Translations under genes and position numbers: made by a program | Notes under the pieces: generated by a model | Databases searched by the model: none | Seen by the model: the letters and a program-made list of their open reading frames with translations, nothing else | Told to the model about the DNA's origin: nothing | Shown here: positions 43,528-51,744 of the stretch, piece after piece | How the letters are laid out: each line of letters opens with the position of its first letter | Position numbering within the stretch: the stretch's first letter is position 1 | Source: Methanobacteriota archaeon | GTDB taxonomy: Archaea; Methanobacteriota; Methanobacteria; Methanobacteriales; Methanobacteriaceae | Direction of reading: 5' to 3' | NCBI GenBank assembly: GCA_023436175.1 | Contig: JAEZKE010000095.1 | Location: 1 to 64,000 of the forward strand | DNA: 64,000 nt

Positions 43528-44223
43528 ATGACCAAAACACTTGAACTAGATTCTTTCGAGCAGTATGCTATCATGGGAAATGCCCCAAAGTGTCCTAAAT
43601 GCGGCATAAAAACATGTTTTAACCCATACAGTGATTCTTATAAATGTATTGCCTGCGGATATACTAAACACGTGTCAGAATTGGCTAAAACTCAGCGCTA
43701 CGTTTCTTTTAGAGATTCTATTGATTTAAATCAGGACAATAAATATAAAGACCCCTCTTTTATTAACCCATCTAAAGATGAATATAAAACCTGGAATCGA
43801 ATTAAACAGCTTTCAAAAAAATCCTACGGAAAATACGACAGAACCTATGAAGCCGAAAAGAAAAGAAAGCAGAGAATAGAGAAATATCACTCATATGTCG
43901 ATATTATTGGGAATTTAATTAACATGGACCCCTACTCAGTTATAGACACCAAGGAAATGGTTATATATATTATGAACCAGGGAAGAGCCATGAAAAATCT
44001 CTGCGGTAACTGTAAAATTGAGGTAATTTTGGCTGCTATATGTGTCTATATTGCATTTACTAAAAATAATATGCCTTTTAATTCAAATTTACGTTCTAAT
44101 TTGGATGAATACTGCTCCGGAAAACTTACTGACAGGTCCCTTAGTACTATTTCACCCAGAGTAGAACAATATTATGAAAAAACTTTCAAATTAAAATTTA
44201 ACGCAGGATACATCATGGAATGA
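43528..44223 (+). CDS. TFIIB-like protein with zinc ribbon and one cyclin-like repeat
   Basis: A 231-residue protein. The N-terminal zinc ribbon (CPKCGIKTCFNPYSDSYKC, IACGY, residues 22-45) is followed by a charged linker. A single helical domain (about 120-225, with CKIEVILAAICVYIAFTKNN and LTDRSLSTISPRVEQYYEKT) resembles one TFB cyclin repeat. Normal TFB has two repeats and about 300 residues, so this is a short, divergent relative that could act as an alternative or inhibitory initiation factor. This is family resemblance, not proof. GGAG precedes the ATG. Its 3' end begins the series of direct repeats that follows. Confidence 0.6.
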   Translation: MTKTLELDSFEQYAIMGNAPKCPKCGIKTCFNPYSDSYKCIACGYTKHVSELAKTQRYVSFRDSIDLNQDNKYKDPSFINPSKDEYKTWNRIKQLSKKSYGKYDRTYEAEKKRKQRIEKYHSYVDIIGNLINMDPYSVIDTKEMVIYIMNQGRAMKNLCGNCKIEVILAAICVYIAFTKNNMPFNSNLRSNLDEYCSGKLTDRSLSTISPRVEQYYEKTFKLKFNAGYIME

Positions 44224-44227
44224 AAAA

Positions 44228-44830
44228 TGGTCCCGCTGTGTCCCATATAATTTATAAGTTGGAGAGAAGCCAACAGTTAATTATTTCTTTTCTTGAACGC
44301 TCTAATATCCCTTATTTTATATTTAAACTAAATTTTACGTGATTTTTAAAGATTAAATAAATTATGAGATGTAATATCCTTAAATTCTTGTTTTTTAGCA
44401 GATAAAATTATATAATGAAAAAAATCTCACTGTGTCCCATATAATTAACAAGTAGGAAAAGAACTACAACTATTTTTATTTCTGATTAAAATTTTATAAT
44501 ATCTAATTTTGCCTTTTAAATAAATATTTGCATGCTTTTTCATAATTTAGATAATATGAAAAGTTATAATTCTAAAATCTTTGTTTTAACATGGATCTAT
44601 TTACAGAATATATACAATACAAAAAAATTCCACTGTGTCCCATATAATTAACAAGTTGGAAAGGGGCCAGCGGTTAATTCTATTTCTGATTAAATTTTAT
44701 AGTATCTAATTTTGCACTTAAACTAAATAATTACGTAATTTAATTAATATATTGATTCTATATCTCTAAAAATTAAATTAGTGTGCTAAAAAGCATTTGT
44801 TTTATCTATTAAAATATAAAAATTATCTTT
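44228..44830. repeat. Three imperfect ~200-bp direct repeats with a conserved hairpin
   Basis: CTGTGTCCCATATAATT starts at 44236, 44430 and 44633. Each copy continues with a small hairpin: GTTGG/CCAAC (44258-44274), GTAG/CTAC (44452-44467) and GTTGG/CCAGC (44655-44671). Stem bases change in pairs, so the hairpin is kept. Copies 2 and 3 also share ATTTCTGATTAAA and ATCTAATTTTGC downstream. The first copy starts a few bases after the TFIIB-like stop codon. No gene lies in 44224-44936. Confidence 0.7.
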
Positions 44831-44936
44831 CAAATTAATGGGGTGATACTATAAAGAGTTAGGCTAATCCTTTTTGATTTTAATTATGTAATAAAACATA
44901 CAACTTTATTACTACCAAAGAACATAAATAAACCTG

Positions 44937-45626
44937 ATGCCTGAACCATACTCCTTAGTTGCCAGTATTCTACCCTATGCCCTGGGTGCAGCAGTCAGCC
45001 CCCTAATATTAGCTACATTATTAACTACCGTTTCTCCCACAAGAAGCCCGCGTTTAGCTTCATTCTCCTATCTATTTGGCTCAATTATATTTTTCTTGAT
45101 TGCTGCCTTTTCAGGCATGTACATAGGCAGCGGCCTTTCTGCTGTAGCCCTGGGCGTAATCCATATCGGAGCCATAACTGAAGTTGTTTTGGGCAGTATT
45201 TTAGTTATTATAGCGTTGAAAACCATTTTTGTTAGGGAAGAGCCCCGAGAAGGTGGTCTTCTTGGCTTTGTAAGTTCCCTTCGAGAAGATAGAAATTCTT
45301 CAACCTTCATCAAATTTTTCTATTTTGGATTTATTACATTCTTGGCCAGCTTCACCACAGATATTCTTGTACTTCAAGCAGGTACTATTATTGGGCTTTC
45401 AAATCCCGGATTTATACTCGCTGCAGAAACTGTTATTATATTAGGCTTGATTACACTTTTACTCGTTGAAGTGCCTTTTATTATTTATTTAGTATTCTCA
45501 ACTAGAGCAGACGATATGTTAAATCCCGCCCGTAACTGGATAGTTAACTATGGGGACTATATTACAACCATGGTCTATTTATTCTTAGGCCTTTTCTTCA
45601 TTATCAGAGGATTTATGTTTATTTAG
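44937..45626 (+). CDS. GAP/LysE-like six-helix membrane protein
   Basis: A 229-residue protein with about six transmembrane helices and the opening ASILPYALGAAVSPLILATL, which resembles the GAP (Sap, sulfolipid-addressing) branch of the LysE exporter superfamily; TTDILVLQ and the Pro-containing helix near 120-150 also fit. The substrate is unknown. There is no visible Shine-Dalgarno. It stands alone after the direct repeats and is convergent with a DUF4013 gene (37 bp). Confidence 0.72.
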   Translation: MPEPYSLVASILPYALGAAVSPLILATLLTTVSPTRSPRLASFSYLFGSIIFFLIAAFSGMYIGSGLSAVALGVIHIGAITEVVLGSILVIIALKTIFVREEPREGGLLGFVSSLREDRNSSTFIKFFYFGFITFLASFTTDILVLQAGTIIGLSNPGFILAAETVIILGLITLLLVEVPFIIYLVFSTRADDMLNPARNWIVNYGDYITTMVYLFLGLFFIIRGFMFI

Positions 45627-45663
45627 ATGTCTTGGGTTTAATAATTTAAAAAATAGAAATAAT

Positions 45664-46350
45664 TCATGTTCTTTCTAAATAGATTAACCCCATTAATCTT
45701 CCCTGGGACGCAATAAGTAATGAGTAGACCATTAAATTTACGGCAAATATACCAATTACAAAGCCTATTAAAAAGTTATCTATGTATGTAAATAACTGCA
45801 GAAAATAAGTGGCAAACACTATCAAATATATGGCCATTATCGAAAGCCCGATTAAAGAAAAGGCATATTTTTTCAGCCCAATATCTTTTATATCCATGAT
45901 TACCATTTTAACGTCCAAAGCTGCTTTGAGTCGGTTTTTATAAGCCATACGAGGTATTGCTGTAATAGCCAGGATATATGCTGAAATGTACAGAATTACT
46001 GTAAGGACAAAAAGGCCCAAAATAAACCAGCCATCTAAAATTAATGCATATTTGCTGTGTAACAGTAAGCTCATAACAAACTCCAAACTCAATCCTGGTA
46101 AAAAGTAGAATAATATAACTGCAGCAACTTTTAAACCGTCAGCAAACATTTTTGTCCATTTTTCAAATGAAGGTAACTCGTAATTTCCTTTTATTGTATT
46201 TTCGATAATTTTCAAGAAATATCCTCCTGCAAGTACAGCAGGTATAACCAGAAAACTTGTGCATAATAAAAGCCCCAGTCCAATCATTCTATTAGGATTG
46301 GAAAATGGATATAAGATATATGAATCAGAAAACATCCGGGTTATGTCCAT
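45664..46350 (-). CDS. DUF4013 family membrane protein
   Basis: A 228-residue membrane protein with four to five helices and the DUF4013 pattern FLVIPAVLAGGYFLKIIENT, then PSFEKWTKMFADGLKVAAVI. These proteins are abundant in Methanobacteriales and have no known function. GGGGAGAT lies three bases before the ATG. No operon partners. Confidence 0.82.
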   Translation of the reverse strand: MDITRMFSDSYILYPFSNPNRMIGLGLLLCTSFLVIPAVLAGGYFLKIIENTIKGNYELPSFEKWTKMFADGLKVAAVILFYFLPGLSLEFVMSLLLHSKYALILDGWFILGLFVLTVILYISAYILAITAIPRMAYKNRLKAALDVKMVIMDIKDIGLKKYAFSLIGLSIMAIYLIVFATYFLQLFTYIDNFLIGFVIGIFAVNLMVYSLLIASQGRLMGLIYLERT

Positions 46351-46508
46351 CCAATCTCCCCATTTATCTTAATAAATGAATCTTACATAACAATATGATT
46401 TGTTATTTATAAATTTCTTGATTTTAAGAAACTCAAATATAAATCATAATTAAACATACAAATTTATTATTACATATTCACATAATAATTAAGCAGGAGG
46501 TGTTATTA

Positions 46509-47099
46509 TTGCCAGATATTATAACAACAATTAAAGATCCTGAAGATATTCATTTTATTCTTAAAAAGAAGGGAATTGAAGCCGAAAATGTAATAATTTT
46601 AACCAAAGGAGAGATTCATGGCCTTTTAAACGTTGAAAGAGAAGGTTATACCATCAAATTTTTAGAAGGTGATTTCTTTGAAATTCTACAGGATATCAAA
46701 TGTATTTTTGACCTTGCCCCAGAGCCATGCTTCATTGCAGGCGAAAACGAACTTGATATTTATGTAACCTATTATTTAGCCCAGCTCCAAAAAACAATTC
46801 CATTTTATGTTTTAGATGATAATAAGCTTATATCATTACCTGTAAGCACTTCACACGCGTTTACACATGTCAAAAAGCAAATAATGGAATATCTAAATGA
46901 CCATGAACAATCCAACCCTGATGATGTTGTAAATCATTTAACTAGAGAATCAGGAGTAAGGGGCAGGAAAGATAAATATTCAAAATTAACCATTAATCAG
47001 TATTTACACGAGCTTGAGAACGCCGAGTTAGTTAACAGCGAAGGTAATAGATATTCTCTTAACAATAAAGGATCTAGATTCATGGAAATTCTAAGATAA
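46509..47099 (+). CDS. CARF-like sensor fused to winged helix, member 1
   Basis: About 196 residues starting at TTG (46509): AGGAGGTG lies 6 nt upstream and the protein then begins MPDIITTIK like its paralogue at 51037 (MPSLITTIK). Residues 1-115 form an alpha/beta domain ending LDIYVTYYLAQLQKTIPFYV and LDDNKLISLPV, which looks like the end of a CARF (ligand-sensing) domain. Residues 120-195 are a winged helix (KKQIMEYLNDHEQSNPDDVV, LTINQYLHELENAELVNSEG, YSLNNKGSRFMEIL). Likely a ligand-responsive transcription regulator. No CRISPR genes lie in the window; CARF assignment is by pattern only. Confidence 0.65.
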   Translation: MPDIITTIKDPEDIHFILKKKGIEAENVIILTKGEIHGLLNVEREGYTIKFLEGDFFEILQDIKCIFDLAPEPCFIAGENELDIYVTYYLAQLQKTIPFYVLDDNKLISLPVSTSHAFTHVKKQIMEYLNDHEQSNPDDVVNHLTRESGVRGRKDKYSKLTINQYLHELENAELVNSEGNRYSLNNKGSRFMEILR

Positions 47100-47453
47100 T
47101 TTTCTTTTCAAATATTCCAATTTTTTTATTTTCTAAATCTAATTACAATTTAGATAATTTTTAGATGAAATAATAACCACTTATCCAAAATCAACTTTTT
47201 TTAGATTTAAACATTAAAGCATCATTTAGATATTCTTTTAAATTTAAAGCTTTTACACTTATATCTATTTTTAAAGAATCTGGTCAGTGAAATATAAATA
47301 AGATATTAATAAACTCTATATCATGAATTATCATAAAAATAAAAAATTGAAAGGGGATTAAAATAAAAATAAATGGAATATAACTTTCATAAACTCGAAA
47401 AAAGCGCGTTTAGTAGCTTTTGTATTAACAGGTTTTTATTTGGAGGTGTAAAT

Positions 47454-48068
47454 ATTATATATGAAAAGGAAACGAAATCAATTCTTTACCAAAAAATAGC
47501 AGGTTTATTGCTGGTTATTAGCGGCATTCAATTTATGTTACTTGTAAGCATTGCTGAAACACTGTATCCAGGATATAATACAGCAAAATATGATCTCAGT
47601 TCCCTTGCAGATTTACCCGTACATGAACCTTCAGCAACTATTTTCAATATAACTGTATTTGTAGCGGGCTTGCTTGTCCTTATAGCCGCTTATTTAATTT
47701 ATAAAGAATATGGAAGCAAAATTTTCCCGGCATTTTTAGGCCTTCTCGGAATTGGGGCTATGGGAGTGGGTATATTTCCAGGATACACAGGAGGTGCCCA
47801 TGTTATTTTTGCAATGACCTCATTTATCTTCGGAAGTTTAGCTTTACTGACCTCTTTCACAATTTTACGAGATTCACTGCTTAAATACGTTCTTATAGTG
47901 CTTGGTGCAATTGCATTTATAGATATCCTGCTTGTGATTATTCTGCAGGAAGCAAACCCATTTATGGCATTTGGTGTTGGTGGAACTGAAAGACTCATTG
48001 TTTATCCGGTTATCCTTGGTGTAATTGCTTTAGGCGGTTATTTAATGGGATCAGCTCAGAAAAGTTAG
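47454..48068 (+). CDS. DUF998 family membrane protein, ATT start proposed
   Basis: About 205 residues with six helices and the DUF998 motif IAETLYPGYNTAKYDLSSLA after the first helix, as in relatives. An in-frame ATG at 47373 would add 27 soluble residues (EYNFHKLEKSAFSSF and so on) with the nearest GGGGAT too far upstream. By contrast GGAGGTGTA lies in frame, three bases before ATT (47454-47456). The spacing equals that of other starts here, and the resulting N-terminus (M)IYEKETKSILYQKIAGLLL places the first helix normally. Function unknown. Confidence 0.75.
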   Translation: MIYEKETKSILYQKIAGLLLVISGIQFMLLVSIAETLYPGYNTAKYDLSSLADLPVHEPSATIFNITVFVAGLLVLIAAYLIYKEYGSKIFPAFLGLLGIGAMGVGIFPGYTGGAHVIFAMTSFIFGSLALLTSFTILRDSLLKYVLIVLGAIAFIDILLVIILQEANPFMAFGVGGTERLIVYPVILGVIALGGYLMGSAQKS

Positions 48069-48320
48069 AAAGTGAATTCCATAATTTAAAGATAGCAAAA
48101 TATAATTTTGCCAAAGGAGATTATTCTTTTAAAAAGAGTATTCTCTTTTTTAATTTTATAATTTCATTAACTAATCTTAATTACGATATAATGCTTAATT
48201 TTACTTAAAATTCATTTTTATTATTATCTTTTTAGTGAATTTAAGATTATTTATAACTTATTTTCATTTTTGAATCCGCTTTAAACCTTTTATAGATATG
48301 CTAAAAATTTCCAACCGCAA

Positions 48321-48367
48321 CCTTTATATACTTTGGTAATATATTACCTATACAAGTAATATATTAC
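48321..48367 (+). promoter_or_regulatory. Promoter with two stacked palindromic operators
   Basis: TATA-like CCTTTATATACT (48321-48332) is followed by GGTAATATATTACC (48335-48348) and GTAATATATTAC (48356-48367). Both are perfect palindromes with centres 20 bp apart, two helical turns, just before the GGAGG of the membrane-protein gene. The placement around the transcription start fits a strong repressor site. The regulator is not identified. Confidence 0.65.
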
Positions 48368-48382
48368 CTTTGGAGGGAAAAA

Positions 48383-49225
48383 ATGGACAAAAAGATAGTA
48401 CATATAAACTCAATTTTTATCGCTATTTTAGCAGGTATAGCAACTTTATCCGGTTTATTCTGGAAAGGACTGTATAAACACGAAACAATTTCTATGGCAG
48501 CTCAAGCTATGGGCCAAGACCTAATTACACTGGTAATATGTATTCCCATACTCTTAGGCTCTCTTTATTTAATCCAAAAAAATTCACTTAGAGGCAATTT
48601 GATCTGGATGGGAACTATATTTTACTTCCTTTATTCCTACGCATCAATGTCATTTTTAGCCACATATAATCAGTTGTTCTTAGTGTACGTGGCTTTATTT
48701 TCGCTGTCCCTGTATACATTCGTGTACGGACTACTGTCGCTGAATGTAAAAACTATCAAGGAAAGTATCTCTCCTGGAAAAACCAGCAAAATAGCAGGGG
48801 CGTTTTTAATCTTTTCAGGAGCAATGGTAGCTCTAATGTGGATAAAAATGATAATTGATTCATTATTAACAGGTATTGCCCCATCTGCACTGGAAAACTA
48901 CACCACATTAGTTATTCAGGCCCTGGATATAGGAGTAGTTTTCCCTGCGACCTTAATTGCAGGAATATTGATTTTAAAAGGTAAACAATGGGGATATGCC
49001 TTAGTGTCTATACTCCTAATAAAAGCATCCCTTATGGGAACCGCCATACTTTCCATGATATTCTTTATGACACGAAATGGAGTAAATCCCGCAATCGGAC
49101 AGGTTATTTTCTTTGCAATAATAACTATTGCAGGAATTCTAATCTCAATTGCATTCTACAGTAAAATAAAAGAGCCATTGAATGAAAATTACACAAAACC
49201 AATAAGAATAGAGATGGAATTGTAG
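48383..49225 (+). CDS. Eight-helix membrane protein under palindromic control
   Basis: A 280-residue integral membrane protein with seven to eight hydrophobic helices and short loops; the C-terminus is charged (KIKEPLNENYTKPIRIEMEL). I do not recognise a family with confidence. GGAGG lies just before the ATG. The two perfect GTAATATATTAC palindromes at its promoter show that it is tightly regulated, perhaps by a TetR-, MarR- or PadR-like protein encoded elsewhere. The flavodoxin-like gene 65 bp downstream may be co-transcribed. Confidence 0.72.
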   Translation: MDKKIVHINSIFIAILAGIATLSGLFWKGLYKHETISMAAQAMGQDLITLVICIPILLGSLYLIQKNSLRGNLIWMGTIFYFLYSYASMSFLATYNQLFLVYVALFSLSLYTFVYGLLSLNVKTIKESISPGKTSKIAGAFLIFSGAMVALMWIKMIIDSLLTGIAPSALENYTTLVIQALDIGVVFPATLIAGILILKGKQWGYALVSILLIKASLMGTAILSMIFFMTRNGVNPAIGQVIFFAIITIAGILISIAFYSKIKEPLNENYTKPIRIEMEL

Positions 49226-49290
49226 ATTTGTAAAAATGATGAATCCCGAGCATGAAGCTAAAATAAGGAAGTTCTACAAAGGTAATTAAA

Positions 49291-49833
49291 ATGAAAACAT
49301 TAATTGTTTACGGGACAAGATACGGCACAGCTGCAGAAATTGCAGGAGAAATAAAAAAAGTTATGGAAAATGAAGGTATTGATGTAGATTTAATAGATTC
49401 TAGAGGCATTAAAAACCATAATATTTCTCCTTACGATATGGTAATTGTGGGAAGTGGAATTAAAATAGGCAAATGGACCAAAGGATCACTTAAATTCCTG
49501 AAAAATAATAAATCTACCCTTTCAGATAAGAAAATAGCACTCTTTGTCACATGTGGTGCTGCCAACATGGAAGAAACAATAGCTGAAGGACAGGAAAAAT
49601 ACTTAGATGAAGTAGTTGAAAAATATTTATCTAATAAACCTGTTGCAATGGGGCTTTTTGGAAGCGTGTATGACCCCAATGCCAAACATGGCTTAATGTA
49701 TAAATTGGCCACAAATTTCCTTATTAAAAAAGAACTTCAAAAACAGGGAATAGATACCACTAAACGCCATGATTACCGAGACTGGGATAAAATACATGTA
49801 TGGGCACTTAATTTAGCAGATATGTTAAAATAA
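49291..49833 (+). CDS. Flavodoxin-domain protein (HemG-like)
   Basis: A 180-residue flavodoxin fold: FMN phosphate loop TLIVYGTRYGTAAEIAGEI at the N-terminus, DMVIVGSGIKIGKWTKGSLK (about 50) and ALFVTCGAA (about 83). It resembles the menaquinone-dependent protoporphyrinogen oxidase HemG group, but archaeal members more likely act as general electron carriers. It follows the eight-helix membrane protein and has AAGGT upstream. Confidence 0.85.
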   Translation: MKTLIVYGTRYGTAAEIAGEIKKVMENEGIDVDLIDSRGIKNHNISPYDMVIVGSGIKIGKWTKGSLKFLKNNKSTLSDKKIALFVTCGAANMEETIAEGQEKYLDEVVEKYLSNKPVAMGLFGSVYDPNAKHGLMYKLATNFLIKKELQKQGIDTTKRHDYRDWDKIHVWALNLADMLK

Positions 49834-49956
49834 GTTATTTAAACCATCAGTATACTGAAAATAACCAATAATAACCTGTTCAGTAAATATAAAAAAAATT
49901 TATCTTTAAAGTACCATAATATACTATATATTAACTTGAAATGAAGGTGATTCTAT

Positions 49957-50175
49957 ATGTGTGAGGATAAAAACTGTGACTGTAATCATCATAGCAGACA
50001 TCATGGAAGATACCACAGACATCATATGAAAGGTTACACATCAATAGTTAAAAGGACGGAAAAAGATGTAACTGTGCCAGAAGTTCTTTTAGAGATTGCA
50101 GATGTAGATGTTGGTGATTTTTTAGAAATTAACATCAAAAAGGTTAAAAAACACGACCGCAATCATAACAAATAA
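49957..50175 (+). CDS. Small His/Cys-rich protein with AbrB-like segment
   Basis: 72 residues. The first 25 hold two Cys and eight His (CEDKNCDCNHHSRHHGRYHR), likely to bind metal. Residues 30-65 (KRTEKDVTVPEVLLEIADVD, VGDFLEINIKKVKK) resemble the swapped-hairpin strand pattern of AbrB/SpoVT proteins. AAGGTGAT precedes the ATG by 5 nt. It may be a metal-responsive regulator or a metal store; function unknown. Confidence 0.7.
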   Translation: MCEDKNCDCNHHSRHHGRYHRHHMKGYTSIVKRTEKDVTVPEVLLEIADVDVGDFLEINIKKVKKHDRNHNK

Positions 50176-50451
50176 AAATTTTTTCTTTTTCTTTAAAATT
50201 TAAATTCTTCAACAGTTTTTCAATTATATTTTATATTCCCCGTTTAATCAATGAAATTTAAATTATTATTTAAATTTAGAAGATTTTAAAACAAATTAGT
50301 CAAGTATATTTAAATTTTGTGCAATTATTGCCTATTTTACTTGAAATAACAGTTTTTAAATAAATTTATTTTTATTGTGCCTAAATTCATATCTAAATAA
50401 TAAAAAATATATATTTAATCATACCAAATAGTATATTAGAATGTGTTTTAT

Positions 50452-50707
50452 GTGCCAAGCATTGTAACAGTGATAAAAGAACATGAAGATATCGATTTTA
50501 TCTTTGAAAAACCCTTAAATGCAAAGCATTTGGGGCGTTCACAATCGAAGATTGTGACGCAGCAAAATCTATAATTTTGCTTGCGCCAAAAATTCGTAGA
50601 ATTTTTGAGCGGATGGAAATACAACAAATAAAGTGATATTATTAACAAAAGAAGGACTGTACTCAATAACTAATAGCAGTGCCCGTTTCATGAAGCTTTT
50701 AAGATGA
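50452..50707 (+). pseudogene. Broken member 3 of the CARF-like winged-helix family, interrupted by a hairpin array
   Basis: The frame from GTG (50452) reads MPSIVTVIKEHEDIDFIFEK, matching member 1 (MPDIITTIKDPEDIHFILKK). It is then replaced by a hairpin array containing a stop codon. After the array another frame reads NTTNKVILLTKEGL (compare ENVIILTKGEIHG in member 1) and then directly YSITNSSARFMKLLR and stop (compare YSLNNKGSRFMEILR). So one copy suffered an insertion after codon 20 and lost its middle. The intact member 2 follows at 51037. Confidence 0.8.
50512..50610. repeat. Short hairpin array, locus 4, inserted in a gene remnant
   Basis: Hairpins AAATGC-AAA-GCATTT (50517-50531, with outer CCC/GGG), TCACAATC-GAA-GATTGTGA (50539-50557), GCAAAAT/ATTTTGC (50562-50580) and CAAAAATTC-GTA-GAATTTTTG (50587-50607), ending GAGCGG. 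Order, triloops and ends match the other loci although arm sequences differ. Flanking coding sequence on both sides belongs to one gene. Confidence 0.75.
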
Positions 50708-51036
50708 TCTACATCTAAACTTTTTGGTTGATTTTCCCTTAAAAGCTATTTTAAGTTACATTATATAATTTTGAGGTGTATATAATCCCTTTAAAAAAAT
50801 TATTCCCTTTAAAAATTCACGATTATCACTCTAATCTAAAAAATGTCAAAAATAAATTTCTATTTTTAAACATTCACATTCTACTAAATTTTCTTGTTTC
50901 ATTTGCAATTCTAAAAACTTTTTTATGTGAATTCATTATTATGGTGACTGAATTCACATTGAGTAATAAAAACTATAAATTTAATATTAATGAAAAAACA
51001 TAATATCATAATATAATAAAAATACGGAGGTTTTAA
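50708..51036. other. AT-rich gap before CARF-like member 2
   Basis: 329 bp without a supported gene. A 75-codon frame at 50776-51003 lacks a ribosome site and is rich in F, L, N and K, as expected from AT-rich sequence. The promoter of the gene at 51037 must lie here, and CGGAGG is seen 12 bp before its start. Confidence 0.4.
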
Positions 51037-51624
51037 ATGCCAAGTCTTATAACAACAATCAAAAGGCCCGAAATTATCCAAAATATCCTTAAAAAGGAAA
51101 ATTTCCAGGCCGATGAAGTTATAATGTTGTCGAAAGACGCTGAAAAAGAAAAAGATGGTTATAAAGTCATTAATTTAGAGGGCGACTTCCATGAAGTTGT
51201 AGGTGAAATTAAAAATGTTTTTGAAGAAGTTGAAGACCCCTATTTCATCGCTAGCGAAGATAAACTTGATCTCTATGTTACTTATTATTTAACACAGTTC
51301 CAGGCATCCACACCTTTATATGTTTTAGATGAAGGTAAGCCTGTTTTGCTTCCCGTAAATCCTGCTCATCGTTTTGGCAGTACAAAGATAAGAATACTTG
51401 AAGTTTTAAGTAAAAATAATAGCATTACATTTAATCATCTTCTAACTCTCTTAAGTCGTTCCTATTCCAAATCTAAAGGTAAAAGAAAGAAATATTCCGA
51501 ATCGACTGTTTATCAGTACCTTCAAGAATTGGAGAATATGGGTTTAATAAATGTTGAGGTTAAAAGGAATAAAAAATACTCAATCAACGAAAATGGAATT
51601 CACTTTATAGAACACATAAAATAA
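51037..51624 (+). CDS. CARF-like sensor fused to winged helix, member 2
   Basis: A 195-residue paralogue of the 46.5-kb protein: MPSLITTIKRPEIIQNILKK, LDLYVTYYLTQFQASTPLYV, LDEGKPVLLPV, then a winged helix with KYSESTVYQYLQELENMGLI. Both keep an acidic SEDKLDLY/GENELDIY motif before the helix that ends in the YV strand. GGAGG precedes the ATG. It is followed by agmatinase after 120 bp. Ligand and targets unknown. Confidence 0.65.
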   Translation: MPSLITTIKRPEIIQNILKKENFQADEVIMLSKDAEKEKDGYKVINLEGDFHEVVGEIKNVFEEVEDPYFIASEDKLDLYVTYYLTQFQASTPLYVLDEGKPVLLPVNPAHRFGSTKIRILEVLSKNNSITFNHLLTLLSRSYSKSKGKRKKYSESTVYQYLQELENMGLINVEVKRNKKYSINENGIHFIEHIK

Positions 51625-51744
51625 AATCTAATTTTGCATCTCATCCCTAATTTTCCTTAATTACCTTACTAATTTAAAAATCCGTATTTTACTAATTTTA
51701 TACATAAATAGGCGCATAAGTATTAAAATTTGCTGGAGGAATAC

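Noticed and set aside
44228..44830. CRISPR or IS element remnants
   Set aside because: Repeat units of about 200 bp diverge along their length, and there are no terminal inverted repeats or transposase fragments.
50776..51003. 75-codon frame before CARF-like member 2
   Set aside because: AT-driven composition (F, L, N, K), no ribosome site and no family resemblance.
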